Positions 9,005 through 17,635 of a stretch of DNA of 64,000 nucleotides are shown here, piece by piece. Location of the stretch: the NCBI RefSeq assembly GCF_035013165.1, contig NZ_JAYGJQ010000001.1, positions 496,001-560,000 of the forward strand, given 5' to 3'. The first letter of the stretch is position 1; every line of letters starts with the position of its first letter. A program made the translations under genes and the position numbers. Below the pieces are notes generated by a model, which worked only from the letters and a program-made list of their open reading frames with translations, was not told where the DNA came from and ran no database searches. Origin of the DNA: Bacteriovorax sp. PP10 (GTDB taxonomy: Bacteria; Bdellovibrionota; Bacteriovoracia; Bacteriovoracales; Bacteriovoracaceae).

Positions 9005-9568
9005 TTGGGAACGAAAGCAGATCTGAGAAAAAATTTGAAGTCGAGGTTGGCTTCATTATCGGATCAAGATTACTTAGAGCTAAGTCTCAAGGTGTCTGTG
9101 CTTCTCAAACATCTCTTAAACGATCTACACGTTATTCAACAACATTTAGTGATTGGAGTTTTTGCTCCCATTGAAAAAGAGCCCAAGTGGTTTTTAGACA
9201 TGGAAGATGAATTAGAAAAACTCACAGCGTATCCCGCATACGCGAAAGATAGAATGGTTTTTCGTTTAGCTCCGCGAGCTGAACTTGAAATCACTCAAGA
9301 CTTTGGAGTGGGGATTCTTGGACCGAAACTATCGGCGAAAGAAATGACTCCGAAGATTATAATTGTTCCCGGACTTGGATTTACTTCAGACGGAAAACGG
9401 TTAGGAAGAGGAAAAGGGTTTTACGACAGATACCTGGAAGAGGCTTCCGTTATTAAAATCGGGATTGGTTTTGAGATGCAAATCGAACAAGACATTCCAA
9501 CTGATCCTCATGATGTAAAAATGGATTTCGTGGTCACTGACCATCGGATATTGAAAATAAATAGGTAA
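9005..9568 (+). CDS. ygfA: 5-formyltetrahydrofolate cyclo-ligase
   Basis: This 187-residue protein starts with TTG (MGTKADLRKNLKSRL). It carries the family C-terminal signature PGLGFTSDGKRLGRGKGFYDRYL, where the glycine-rich loop binds ATP, and the N-terminal basic helix KADLRKNLK. The enzyme converts 5-formyl-THF to 5,10-methenyl-THF with ATP in the cytoplasm. It lies 8 nt after zapA and 18 nt before rny, so it is probably co-transcribed. The 6S RNA gene that lies between zapA and ygfA in many proteobacteria has no room here. Confidence 0.9.
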   Translation: MGTKADLRKNLKSRLASLSDQDYLELSLKVSVLLKHLLNDLHVIQQHLVIGVFAPIEKEPKWFLDMEDELEKLTAYPAYAKDRMVFRLAPRAELEITQDFGVGILGPKLSAKEMTPKIIIVPGLGFTSDGKRLGRGKGFYDRYLEEASVIKIGIGFEMQIEQDIPTDPHDVKMDFVVTDHRILKINR

Positions 9569-9586
9569 GTTAAAGGAGTTTTACAT

Positions 9587-11146
9587 ATGAACATGTTAGT
9601 AATCTTGGCAGCCGTTCTGTTTGCCATCATCGGAGTCGTAATCGGCTACGTGGTAAAGAACGCCCAAGTACAAAAAGATATTAAAGAGAAAGAAGGTAAG
9701 GGAAACGACATCGTCGAAAAAGCTAAGAAGCATGCTGACGAAGTTAAGTACAAGGCCCGTCAGGAAGCAAAAGAGATCGCTCGCGAAGAAAAAGAAAAGT
9801 CTGACCGTGAAATCGCTAACCGCACTAACGAAATCAAAAATCAAGAACGTGAAATGGCGAAAAAAGACGCCACTCTAGATCGCAAGATTGAAGAGCACGA
9901 AAAAGAAGTAAAGGTTCTTAAAGAAAAAGAAATCCAATATGAAGTTGCAAAAAAACTTCACGAAGAAGAATCACAAAGAATCAAAAATAAACAAAATGAA
10001 TTCAATGAAAAATTAGCTCAGGTTGCTCAGTTAACAAAAGAAGAAGCAAAGAATGAACTTCTTCGCGCTATGGAAGAAGAAGCTCGCGTAGACTTCGGAA
10101 AAATCCTAAGACGTATTGAAGAAGAAACGAAAGAAGACGCTGAAGCTAAATCAAAAAGAATCATCGGTATCGCTATCCAGAGATTTGCTGGAGAGTACGT
10201 TGGTGAAAAAACTATTGGTTCAGTTGAGCTTCCAAGTGACGACGTTAAAGGTCGCTTAATTGGTCGTGAAGGTCGTAACATTCGTGCATTCGAGCAAATC
10301 TGCGGTGTCGATTTAATTATCGATGACACTCCGGAAGTTGTAGTTATCTCTTCATTCAACGTAGTAAGAAAAGAAATCGCAAGAATGGTAATCCAGAAGC
10401 TAATCGCCGATGGTCGTATTCACCCAGCTAAGATCGAAGAATTCCATGACAAGTCAAAAGCTGAAATGGAAAGACAGTTAAGAGACCTAGGTGAAAAAGC
10501 TCAGATGGAAATCGGAGTTCACGGTATCCACCCTGAAGTATTGAAACTTGTTGGAGCTCTTCAGTGGAGAACTTCATACACTCAAAACCAATATCAACAT
10601 GCTATTGAGGCCGCATTCGTTTGTGGAGCTATGGCAGCTGAACTTGGACTAAACGTAAAACAAGCTCGTCGTGCAGCACTTCTTCACGATGTAGGTAAAG
10701 TAATCGACGCTTCTGCTGAAGGATCACACGCAGTTGTTGGTGCAGACTTCCTGAAAAAATACGGAGAGTCTCCTGATATCGTTCACGCGGTTCGTGCTCA
10801 CCATGATGATGAAAAACCAGAATCAGTTCTTGCTCACTTAGTAGCAGCTTCAGATGCGCTTTCAGGAGCTCGTCCAGGTGCTAGAAAAGCAATGATGGAA
10901 TCATACGTATCTCGTCTTACTGATATTGAAGATATCGTAAACTCTTTCGAAGGTGTTTCGAAGTCATACGCAATCTCTGGTGGACGTGAAGTTAGAGTAT
11001 TCGTAGAAAACGATCGTGTAACGGATGAAGAAACAGTTATGCTATCTCGTGATATCGCTAAGAAGATCGAGGAAGAGATGTCGTACCCAGGTACAATTAA
11101 GATTACAGTTCTTCGTGAAACGAAAGCTGTAGGTATTGCAAAATAA
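9587..11146 (+). CDS. rny: Ribonuclease Y
   Basis: The 519 residues show the full RNase Y order: an N-terminal membrane helix (LVILAAVLFAIIGVVIGYV), a long charged coiled coil to about residue 200, a KH domain (GRLIGREGRNIRAFE), and an HD domain with HDVGK and the downstream AHHDDEKP. The C-terminal block PGTIKITVLRE closes the family. RNase Y is a membrane-bound endonuclease that starts mRNA decay. The ATG follows AAAGGAG at ideal spacing. A strong terminator follows. RNase Y is best known in Firmicutes; its presence in a diderm fits Bdellovibrio-like bacteria. Confidence 0.96.
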   Translation: MNMLVILAAVLFAIIGVVIGYVVKNAQVQKDIKEKEGKGNDIVEKAKKHADEVKYKARQEAKEIAREEKEKSDREIANRTNEIKNQEREMAKKDATLDRKIEEHEKEVKVLKEKEIQYEVAKKLHEEESQRIKNKQNEFNEKLAQVAQLTKEEAKNELLRAMEEEARVDFGKILRRIEEETKEDAEAKSKRIIGIAIQRFAGEYVGEKTIGSVELPSDDVKGRLIGREGRNIRAFEQICGVDLIIDDTPEVVVISSFNVVRKEIARMVIQKLIADGRIHPAKIEEFHDKSKAEMERQLRDLGEKAQMEIGVHGIHPEVLKLVGALQWRTSYTQNQYQHAIEAAFVCGAMAAELGLNVKQARRAALLHDVGKVIDASAEGSHAVVGADFLKKYGESPDIVHAVRAHHDDEKPESVLAHLVAASDALSGARPGARKAMMESYVSRLTDIEDIVNSFEGVSKSYAISGGREVRVFVENDRVTDEETVMLSRDIAKKIEEEMSYPGTIKITVLRETKAVGIAK

Positions 11147-11157
11147 TTTTAAACATT

Positions 11158-11187
11158 GAAACGCAACTTCGGTTGCGTTTCTTTTTT
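11158..11187 (+). terminator. Rho-independent terminator of rny
   Basis: A perfect 10 bp stem (GAAACGCAAC / GTTGCGTTTC) is closed by a TTCG tetraloop and followed by six T residues. Confidence 0.93.
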
Positions 11188-11211
11188 CTCTTGAAAATGT
11201 AAAAGGCGAAC

Positions 11212-11895
11212 ATGGAAGATAAATTCGCACTAATCACCGGCACCTCTTCAGGTCTCGGTTTTGAAATGGCCCAATTCTTATTGGAAGAAGGCTACACTGT
11301 GATCGGCGTATCTCGCCGTGGTACTCCTCTTGATCACCCTCAATTCATCGACATTCTTTGTGATATTAAAGACGAAGCTTCAGTCGAAGAAATGTATGAG
11401 TTGATCGCTGAACACACAGAAAAACTTCATATGATCGTTTTAAACGCCGGTATTTTTGAAATGTCTCCGTTAGTAGAAACATCAACAAAAGAATTCACGG
11501 ATCACCTTATGACAAACGTTGTAGGTGCTTTCCACGTTTTAAAACATTCAAATGATTTCTTAGAAGAAGATGAAACACATATCGTCTCAATCTCATCGAG
11601 TGCTTCTAAAAAAGGTCTGGCCAACATTTCAGCATTTAGTGCTTCGAAGTTTGCTTTAAATGGAATGATTGAATCATTAAGAGAAGAGTGGGCCCATCTT
11701 GGAGTTCGCTTCTCAACACTTATGCCTGGAGCAATCGCTACACCTATTTGGGATGAAGGCGATATGGAATTAGCTCGCGACCAAATGATGAGCACGGATG
11801 ACTTCATGGAAGTTTTCCAAATGGTCACAAGAAGTCCAAAGCATGTTCAATTTCCGGAAATAGTTTTTCTTCATAAGAAGGGAATTGTTAAATGA
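11212..11895 (+). CDS. Short-chain dehydrogenase/reductase family protein with Tyr-to-Phe active site
   Basis: At 227 residues this is a classical SDR in size. It has the cofactor loop TGTSSGLG at 10-17, the NAG motif at 78-80 and the catalytic serine region SISSS at about 126-130. The Y-x-x-x-K motif, however, reads F142-SAS-K146 (codon TTT), so the general acid Tyr is replaced by Phe. The fold is surely SDR, but the usual hydride-transfer chemistry should be impaired. It could be a binding or regulatory SDR. The proline-rich substrate loop region (MPGAIATPIW) is intact. Its last codons overlap the next gene by ATGA, so the two are coupled. Confidence 0.88.
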   Translation: MEDKFALITGTSSGLGFEMAQFLLEEGYTVIGVSRRGTPLDHPQFIDILCDIKDEASVEEMYELIAEHTEKLHMIVLNAGIFEMSPLVETSTKEFTDHLMTNVVGAFHVLKHSNDFLEEDETHIVSISSSASKKGLANISAFSASKFALNGMIESLREEWAHLGVRFSTLMPGAIATPIWDEGDMELARDQMMSTDDFMEVFQMVTRSPKHVQFPEIVFLHKKGIVK

Positions 11896-12392
11896 AGGTC
11901 TGGAATAAACTTTCAGTTTTATCAAAGTACTACATAATTTCATTTGCTAACTTAGCAGTCTGTTTCGGAATCGTTTCTCTAATCGATAGCAATTTTGTTG
12001 ATCAGATTTTCTTTTTAACAGCTTTTGTCTGGCACTTTGCACTTCAGACACCAGGATTAAGAGAAAAAGTTATGACTAATCATCATAAACTTTCATTCCT
12101 GGCCGTGATCGTAAGACTTAATCACTATCTTCAGATCTTCATTAACATCAAACGCCTGCCGTACGCTTCGTCGTTTATCAGAGCGATCTCGCCAGTCTTG
12201 TTCACACTTTTATTATTCCTTCTGGGTGGACACGGAAACGTGCTCTTTACGCTCATTGGATCGTTTTGTTTTGAAGTCGTATATGTTTACGTGAAGAAGA
12301 AAACAGATTTCTTTGGAGTTAGCCCTTTAGCGCATACAAGCGGTCTAAATACTCCGCCAGTGATTCCGAACGTAGAAAAGACCCACGAATAG
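11892..12392 (+). CDS. Small membrane protein of unknown function
   Basis: The 166-residue protein has four likely membrane segments (near residues 12-30, 36-50, 65-85 and 100-135) and a soluble C-terminal tail of about 30 residues. I do not recognise the family. Its ATG overlaps the SDR stop (ATGA). The 3' end runs 74 bp into the convergent dus gene, the longest antisense overlap in the window. Both reading frames look real at that point, because the dus C terminus is family-like. Confidence 0.7.
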   Translation: MKVWNKLSVLSKYYIISFANLAVCFGIVSLIDSNFVDQIFFLTAFVWHFALQTPGLREKVMTNHHKLSFLAVIVRLNHYLQIFINIKRLPYASSFIRAISPVLFTLLLFLLGGHGNVLFTLIGSFCFEVVYVYVKKKTDFFGVSPLAHTSGLNTPPVIPNVEKTHE

Positions 12393-13314
12393 TTTCGAAA
12401 TCATCATAATCATCATAAAGATTACGAGAGAAAGATTTAAATCTTTTTAAGATTAAATTATCCTGCCATCCCACTTCACGGTACTCAGCTAGTAGTGCTT
12501 CAAAGTAGATTTCAAGGTGATGCTTTCTTTGATACAGCCAATAGGTGTCATCAATGTGGCCGCCTTCATTCACATATTCTTTATAAATTTTAGCAAGCCA
12601 TGGAGTCTTCATTGCACTTCGACCAAACATAACAGAGTGGCATTTAGTCTCTTTGAAAATCTTTTCGATATCTTCAGCAATCCAGATATCACCATTACCA
12701 ATCAGAGGAATTTTAACTTCTTCCACAGCTCTTTTAATGTAGCTCCAGTCAGCGACACCCTTATAAAGTTGATCGCGAGTGCGAGCATGCAACGTAATTG
12801 CTTCAACACCTTCATCTTGAATCAATTTTAGTGAATCACTAAAGTTAACATCGTCACGATAACCAATTCTCATCTTCACCGTGAAGTGACCTGTGAAGTT
12901 TTCACGAATTGTTTTTAAAACAAATTTCAAAGCAGTGTGATTGGATAATAAGTAAGCACCACCATGATGTGAGTTTACTTTTTTAGAAGGACAGCCAAGA
13001 TTTAAATCCAGGTGATCCATTTTTAATGATTCTAATATTTCTACGACGGCCTTAGTTTGAGCGCGCTCAGTTGTGAGAATTTGAAAAGAGTTCTTCTTTC
13101 TCCATTCTTCGCGTTTTAGAATTCTTTCACCGTAATGCTCAATAATCATCTTCTCAGTAATTTTCCCGACCGTCGGCACGCGCAAAAAGTCCGTGAAGAA
13201 CTGATCCCATTCAGGGAATGTCTTCATCAGAGCGATACGATACGGCTCGTCAGTAATGCCTTCCATGGGTGCGAAGAGCAGCGATTTTTTGGGAAACACG
13301 TCGAAATTATTCAT
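12319..13314 (-). CDS. dus: tRNA-dihydrouridine synthase
   Basis: The 331-residue protein begins at MNNFDVF, just ahead of the family N terminus LLFAPMEGITDEPYR; the frame stays open 74 codons upstream, but that stretch has no family character. The TIM-barrel FMN enzyme reduces uridine in tRNA D-loops. The catalytic cysteine is in DLNLGCPSKKV, and VKMRIGYRDD and IGNGDIW are the usual FMN and tRNA contact strands. The subfamily (A, B or C) is not clear. There is no clear ribosome binding site. It is divergent from the NUDIX gene. Confidence 0.9.
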   Translation of the reverse strand: MNNFDVFPKKSLLFAPMEGITDEPYRIALMKTFPEWDQFFTDFLRVPTVGKITEKMIIEHYGERILKREEWRKKNSFQILTTERAQTKAVVEILESLKMDHLDLNLGCPSKKVNSHHGGAYLLSNHTALKFVLKTIRENFTGHFTVKMRIGYRDDVNFSDSLKLIQDEGVEAITLHARTRDQLYKGVADWSYIKRAVEEVKIPLIGNGDIWIAEDIEKIFKETKCHSVMFGRSAMKTPWLAKIYKEYVNEGGHIDDTYWLYQRKHHLEIYFEALLAEYREVGWQDNLILKRFKSFSRNLYDDYDDFETIRGSFLRSESLAEYLDRLYALKG

Positions 13315-13356
13315 TGAGCATGTTAGTATCAGGATCTCATACAAAGGAAAAGTGAC

Positions 13357-13827
13357 TTGAAAAAAAATCTCATCGTTTCTATTGCGATTTTTATAAAAGA
13401 TATCGGAGCTGAAAGCTTTAAGATGTGGACTCAAGTGCGTCTGGAAGAAGGGCCTTTGTACGGAATGCTGGAATTCCCTGGTGGGAAGATCGAAGTAGGC
13501 GAAACTCCAGAAGAGGCCTGCAGAAGAGAAGTCCATGAGGAAGTCGGAGTTCTGCTTCCGACCGATGAAAAATTGGTTTTATTTAAATACCAGGATTACT
13601 CAGTCGAGAATAAGAATATTTGTTTATTCGTGTTCCTATCAAAATTCGCTGACTTCGAAGCGGAAAAAGGTGACTGGCACGTCATTAATTACGCAGAGAA
13701 ATCTGATTATTTACAGGGTAAAATTCCACCGATTAATCATGTTATTATCGACGAATTAGCGGTATATATTAAAAATCAATTTGATGCAGGACTTACAGAC
13801 TTATTATGGCAACAGCAGCTTCCATGA
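13357..13827 (+). CDS. NUDIX hydrolase, MutT-like
   Basis: A TTG start with AAAGGA upstream gives 156 residues. The NUDIX box is complete: GGKIEVGETPEEACRREVHE followed by EVGV, fitting G-x5-E-x7-REUxEExGU. MutT-type enzymes hydrolyse oxidised dNTPs such as 8-oxo-dGTP; the N-terminal strand MKKNLIVSIAIFIKD and the EFPGGKIE spacing fit this group, though the substrate is not proven. It heads a three-gene unit with two membrane-associated proteins, joined by ATGA overlaps. Confidence 0.88.
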   Translation: MKKNLIVSIAIFIKDIGAESFKMWTQVRLEEGPLYGMLEFPGGKIEVGETPEEACRREVHEEVGVLLPTDEKLVLFKYQDYSVENKNICLFVFLSKFADFEAEKGDWHVINYAEKSDYLQGKIPPINHVIIDELAVYIKNQFDAGLTDLLWQQQLP

Positions 13828-14585
13828 AAATCATTGCAGACTTTTTTCTTTTATCAGTGGCCTGGTCTTTGGTTTTATTTTCACCAATCGCTTCAGCAAA
13901 ATTAACAGGTGCTGGATTAATCAAACTTTTAACTAACACAGCAATCGGTGCTTTAGTGATCTCGATGGTTGTTCAAGGAATTTCTGCAGAAGGAATGGGA
14001 AGCCTTACTTTTGGTTTAAAAGCAATCGGACTTCTAGGATTCATCTTAATCACAACATTTCACACTGACGATAAATCTCCACTGATGTGGGTGATCTATG
14101 GGATTTTATCAGTACTGTTTGCATACTTAATTTGCGGACTGGTAAGCTTCCAGTTAATCCCATCTTTATTTATTATTTCAGCAAGTTTACTTTTAGGCGT
14201 GATCACATACGCGATGCTGCTTGGGCATTGGTACCTTGTTGTTCCAAAGCTAAGTGCACATCCATTAAAGATCGCAGCGATCATTACATGGGTTATCCTT
14301 GCCATTAAAATTATCTGGAGTGGTTACACTCTTTACTCTCACTACGACTTCTTCGAAGAGCAGACTCAATTAGGTGCAGGATATGCATTTAACTGGATGC
14401 TTTTAACAATGAGAGTTTCATTTGGTTATTTAGTGATTCTTGGAATGAGTATCTTCAACTGGAAACTTTTACAGTTAAGATCAATTCAAAGTTCTACTGG
14501 TATTTTATACGCGATGACTTTCTTTGTTTTTATTGGCGAGATGGTTTCAACTTATATTTATTTTAATTACGGACTTTTCATATGA
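13824..14585 (+). CDS. Polytopic membrane protein of unknown function
   Basis: I choose the ATG that overlaps the NUDIX stop as ATGA and yields MKIIADFF; a second in-frame ATG lies six codons upstream. The 253 residues form about seven or eight membrane helices with few charged loops. One loop carries the sequence GHWYLVVPKLSAHPLK, with histidines that might bind a metal or haem, but I cannot assign a family. Its coupling to a MutT-like enzyme and a zinc-ribbon membrane protein suggests one envelope-linked function of unknown type. Confidence 0.75.
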   Translation: MKIIADFFLLSVAWSLVLFSPIASAKLTGAGLIKLLTNTAIGALVISMVVQGISAEGMGSLTFGLKAIGLLGFILITTFHTDDKSPLMWVIYGILSVLFAYLICGLVSFQLIPSLFIISASLLLGVITYAMLLGHWYLVVPKLSAHPLKIAAIITWVILAIKIIWSGYTLYSHYDFFEEQTQLGAGYAFNWMLLTMRVSFGYLVILGMSIFNWKLLQLRSIQSSTGILYAMTFFVFIGEMVSTYIYFNYGLFI

Positions 14586-15061
14586 TGACAGTACTCTTCA
14601 CATGTAAAAATTGTGGTTCAGCTATTCACGTTTACCCTTCAGTCGACGCTCACAAAATTCAGTGTGATGTTTGTCAGGCCGAGCAGGAAGTGAAATTCGA
14701 CCACAACCATGAGCAAAGCATTTTAAAAGACTGCCCATCATGCGAACGTAAAGACTTTTACTCTCAAAAAGATTTCAACCGTAAATTAGGTGTAATGCTT
14801 TTCGTAGCAGCAGCAGTGATTTCAACAATCATGCTTTATTACGGAATCAATCCGATTTGGTACCTAAGTACGTTCATCGTTTTATACGCACTAGACTTCG
14901 TATTGTTCAGAAGGCTGAAGCAGATCGCTATCTGCTACAAATGTCAGACGATTTTCAAAGAAGTAGCGAACATTGACGAAATTCCAGGGTTTAATCACGA
15001 AATGAATGATCGCATCATTTATTCGGACCATAACTTCCATGGTAAGCCGCTAGATCATTGA
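14582..15061 (+). CDS. Zinc-ribbon protein with two membrane helices
   Basis: The 159-residue product has four CxxC knuckles: CKNC and CDVC near the N terminus (first ribbon), CPSC at about residue 52 and CYKC at about 119. Two adjacent membrane helices sit between the last two (LGVMLFVAAAVISTIMLYY and WYLSTFIVLYALDFVLF). Two zinc ribbons on the cytoplasmic side of a membrane hairpin are the likely form. The function is unknown. It overlaps the preceding gene by ATGA and ends the NUDIX operon. Confidence 0.8.
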   Translation: MMTVLFTCKNCGSAIHVYPSVDAHKIQCDVCQAEQEVKFDHNHEQSILKDCPSCERKDFYSQKDFNRKLGVMLFVAAAVISTIMLYYGINPIWYLSTFIVLYALDFVLFRRLKQIAICYKCQTIFKEVANIDEIPGFNHEMNDRIIYSDHNFHGKPLDH

Positions 15062-15074
15062 TAATTGGTGGGCG

Positions 15075-15104
15075 TTAGACTTGATCGGAACATTCCTGTA
15101 TAAT
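15075..15104 (+). promoter_or_regulatory. Promoter for the CNNM-type gene
   Basis: TTAGAC, an 18 bp spacer and a consensus TATAAT lie about 50 bp before the proposed start of the CNNM/CorC-type gene. Confidence 0.45.
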
Positions 15105-15155
15105 AGATAAATTAGATTTTGTTTAATCTTTTACTAACTTAACCAGGACTTCTCC

Positions 15156-16523
15156 ATAAATCCCCCGCTTGAACTCTTTACGTCTTCTTACGAAATCCTT
15201 GCTCTATTAATATGTTTCATTGCGGCCGCATTTTTCTCAGCAGCTGAAGCCGCTCTGTTATCAATTGGGGTCGATCGCGCTCGCCAGTTGATCGAGGAAG
15301 GTGGATCTAAAGGAAAGGCCATGGCCTTCATGATCCTAAGACCGTCGGAGCTTCTAGCAACCATCCTGGTTGGTAACACTATCGCAAACATTCTGGCAGG
15401 TTCGATTACGACTGCTATCACGGCTTCTTATACTGGAAGCAATATCGCTGGTATCGCCCTTGGGGTGACAACAGTTATCATTTTAATTTTCGGAGAGATC
15501 ATTCCAAAAACTATTGGAAGAAATCACGCTGAAAAATTCTCTGTCATTGTTATTCGTACACTTCAAGTCATGTTCTATTTAATTTATCCGGTGATTAAAT
15601 CTATCGTATGGTTTATTGGGACAATTCTGGGAGACAACGCTGAAGTCTCAGGAAGAATGGTTACGAAAAACGATATTGAATTCATGATTTCGAAAGCAGA
15701 AAAAGAAAGAACGATGGATTCAAAACAAATCGATCTTCTGTCTTCAATTCTTGAATTTCCAATGATCAAAGTTAAAGACATCATGATTTCAAGAGTGAGA
15801 GTGAACTATGGACAAGTCCATTGGTCATTCGATGAAATGATGAAATACGCCCGCGAAACTGAAAACTCTAGATACCCTGTGGTTGATGGAGAGTTAGAAA
15901 ACATCGTAGGGTTTCTTCACGTGAAAGATTTAGCTTTCGTGACTGATGAAGAAAAAAAGAACTTCAAATTAGAGAAACTTTTAAAGCCACCATTCTTCGT
16001 TTACGAACACATGAAGATTCAATCGGTCTTCGATCACATGAACAGGAAGAAGGTTCACTTAGCATTAGTTAAGGATGAAAACGGAACTGTGGTAGGAATT
16101 GTGACATTAGAAGATATTATCGAAGAAATTTTCGGTGAGATCCATGATGAGCATGATGATGTTGAAGAGATTGAAAAAGGGCTGGAAGAAGCTAATCTTA
16201 CTGATGGTATCGTTGTAGACGGTGATATCTCTTTAAGAGAACTTTATAACGACTATGATATTAAAGTTCCTCTGAACGATAACTATTCGACGCTAGCTGG
16301 CTTTCTTTTAGATATGCTAGGGAATACATTTCCAGAACCAGAACAAATTATTGTCTGGGAAGGTTTATCGTTTAACTTGGAAATCGTAGAAGACAGTGTG
16401 ATTAAACAAGTTCGTATCAAAGATGTCGGTGGAGAAAAACATATTTTCTCTAAGAAAGAACATGCTGAACGAGTTGAAAAAAATGACATTGAAGCTTCAT
16501 TGCATCTTCACGAAAAAGACTAG
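15156..16523 (+). CDS. CNNM/CorC-family membrane protein with CBS domains (possible AUA start)
   Basis: Domains in order: a DUF21 (CNNM) transmembrane region, two CBS motifs (about residues 205-315 of the full frame), and a C-terminal CorC/HlyC transporter-associated domain (LAGFLLDMLGNTFPEPEQ). Such proteins are linked to Mg/Co efflux. The first ATG/GTG/TTG in frame (TTG at 15288) would cut into the first helix. The frame stays homologous upstream (FFSAAEAALLSIGVDRAR and the preceding LALLICFIAAA helix) to a stop at 15135-15137, with no standard start between. An AGGA lies 7 bases before ATA at 15156, giving 455 residues beginning INPPLELF. I infer an AUA start, or a sequence error. The thioredoxin-reductase-like gene follows after 9 nt. 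Confidence 0.85.
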   Translation: MNPPLELFTSSYEILALLICFIAAAFFSAAEAALLSIGVDRARQLIEEGGSKGKAMAFMILRPSELLATILVGNTIANILAGSITTAITASYTGSNIAGIALGVTTVIILIFGEIIPKTIGRNHAEKFSVIVIRTLQVMFYLIYPVIKSIVWFIGTILGDNAEVSGRMVTKNDIEFMISKAEKERTMDSKQIDLLSSILEFPMIKVKDIMISRVRVNYGQVHWSFDEMMKYARETENSRYPVVDGELENIVGFLHVKDLAFVTDEEKKNFKLEKLLKPPFFVYEHMKIQSVFDHMNRKKVHLALVKDENGTVVGIVTLEDIIEEIFGEIHDEHDDVEEIEKGLEEANLTDGIVVDGDISLRELYNDYDIKVPLNDNYSTLAGFLLDMLGNTFPEPEQIIVWEGLSFNLEIVEDSVIKQVRIKDVGGEKHIFSKKEHAERVEKNDIEASLHLHEKD

Positions 16524-16532
16524 GCAATCAAA

Positions 16533-17513
16533 ATGAAAATTCACGACGTAGCTGTTATAGGTGGTGGTTCTGCTGGGGCCATGGCCGCTTTACGAGTTGT
16601 TTTAAACAATGACGAATGTCTTTTTTTCCCCGGTTCACCGAAAGATAAAAAACGCTCACGTGCTTTTTGGGTATCTAAAGTTGAAAATATGCCAGGGCAT
16701 CTTCAATACAAAAAAGGGATCGAAGAACCAAACAAAGAAAATCTTGATTGGTTAACTACCGGCCCGTTCAAAGAAAAATTCATCTGGAAAAAGAATACTG
16801 GTGTAACGAGTATATCAAAAAACGAAGATGGAACTTTCACCCTTGTTGATAATAAAAATGAAACTTACCAAGCTAGATACGTTATCCTTTGCACTGGTGT
16901 AATGGACGTTCAGCCCATCATTAACGGAACGATTGAGACAATCTATCCGTACGCCAATATTCAATTAGCAGACTATTGTATGCGTTGTGATGGACATCAT
17001 GTTCTCGATAAAAAAGTCGCGATCTTTGGTCACAACTCAGCAGCCGTTTGGGTTGGAATTATTTTACATGAACGCTACAACAGTCCGGTTACGATTTTAA
17101 CGAATGGTGAAATACCTGTGTTTGATGAAGAAGTCACAACACTCATGAAGAGATATAATTTTACAGTGGTAACCGAACCAATCACACAGATTATTGGTGA
17201 ACCAAAGAATAAAATTTTAAATGGATTTATTTGCGGCGATAAAAAAGTTGAAGCTGATTTTGCTTTCATTTCACTAGGCATGATTGTCTATAACGAATTG
17301 GCCAAAATGGTTAACGCAAATCTTGATCAAAGAGGTTTTGTTACCACTGACAACAAGGGAAAATCATCTGTAGAGGGTCTGTATGTTGCCGGCGATCTGC
17401 GCGCAAACATGAAGAAACAGATATATACAGCATGGGATATGGCCGTTGATTCAGCGGATGAAATAAATCTATTGATACGTCGAAAAAAGCGAACTGAAAC
17501 AACACTATTATAG
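16533..17513 (+). CDS. Thioredoxin-reductase-like FAD/NAD(P) oxidoreductase
   Basis: The 326-residue flavoprotein has an N-terminal FAD loop (GGGSAG at 10-15), a CxxC pair at C149/C152 in the context YCMRCDGHH, which aligns with the YCATCDG redox motif of thioredoxin reductase, and the closing FAD motif GLYVAGDLRANMKKQIYTAW. The second nucleotide-binding loop is GHNSAA rather than GGGxxA/G. The NADPH preference and the partner thioredoxin cannot be read. It is spaced 9 nt from the CNNM gene, so both are probably one transcript. It may be a ferredoxin- or low-molecular-weight-disulfide reductase rather than canonical TrxB. Confidence 0.82.
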   Translation: MKIHDVAVIGGGSAGAMAALRVVLNNDECLFFPGSPKDKKRSRAFWVSKVENMPGHLQYKKGIEEPNKENLDWLTTGPFKEKFIWKKNTGVTSISKNEDGTFTLVDNKNETYQARYVILCTGVMDVQPIINGTIETIYPYANIQLADYCMRCDGHHVLDKKVAIFGHNSAAVWVGIILHERYNSPVTILTNGEIPVFDEEVTTLMKRYNFTVVTEPITQIIGEPKNKILNGFICGDKKVEADFAFISLGMIVYNELAKMVNANLDQRGFVTTDNKGKSSVEGLYVAGDLRANMKKQIYTAWDMAVDSADEINLLIRRKKRTETTLL

Positions 17514-17635
17514 TGGTTCGGTAAACGCATGAAGGGTGTATGGTTAAAGAGTAGAGAGAGTCATTAATAAAAATTCTTTCTATTTGTATAAACAGGGAAC
17601 TTAAAAAATTCCAGTCAGCCACGGAGGATGACAAC

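Noticed and set aside
8996-9005. Possible 6S RNA gene between zapA and the cyclo-ligase gene
   Set aside because: Only eight bases lie between the two genes, so the RNA cannot be here.
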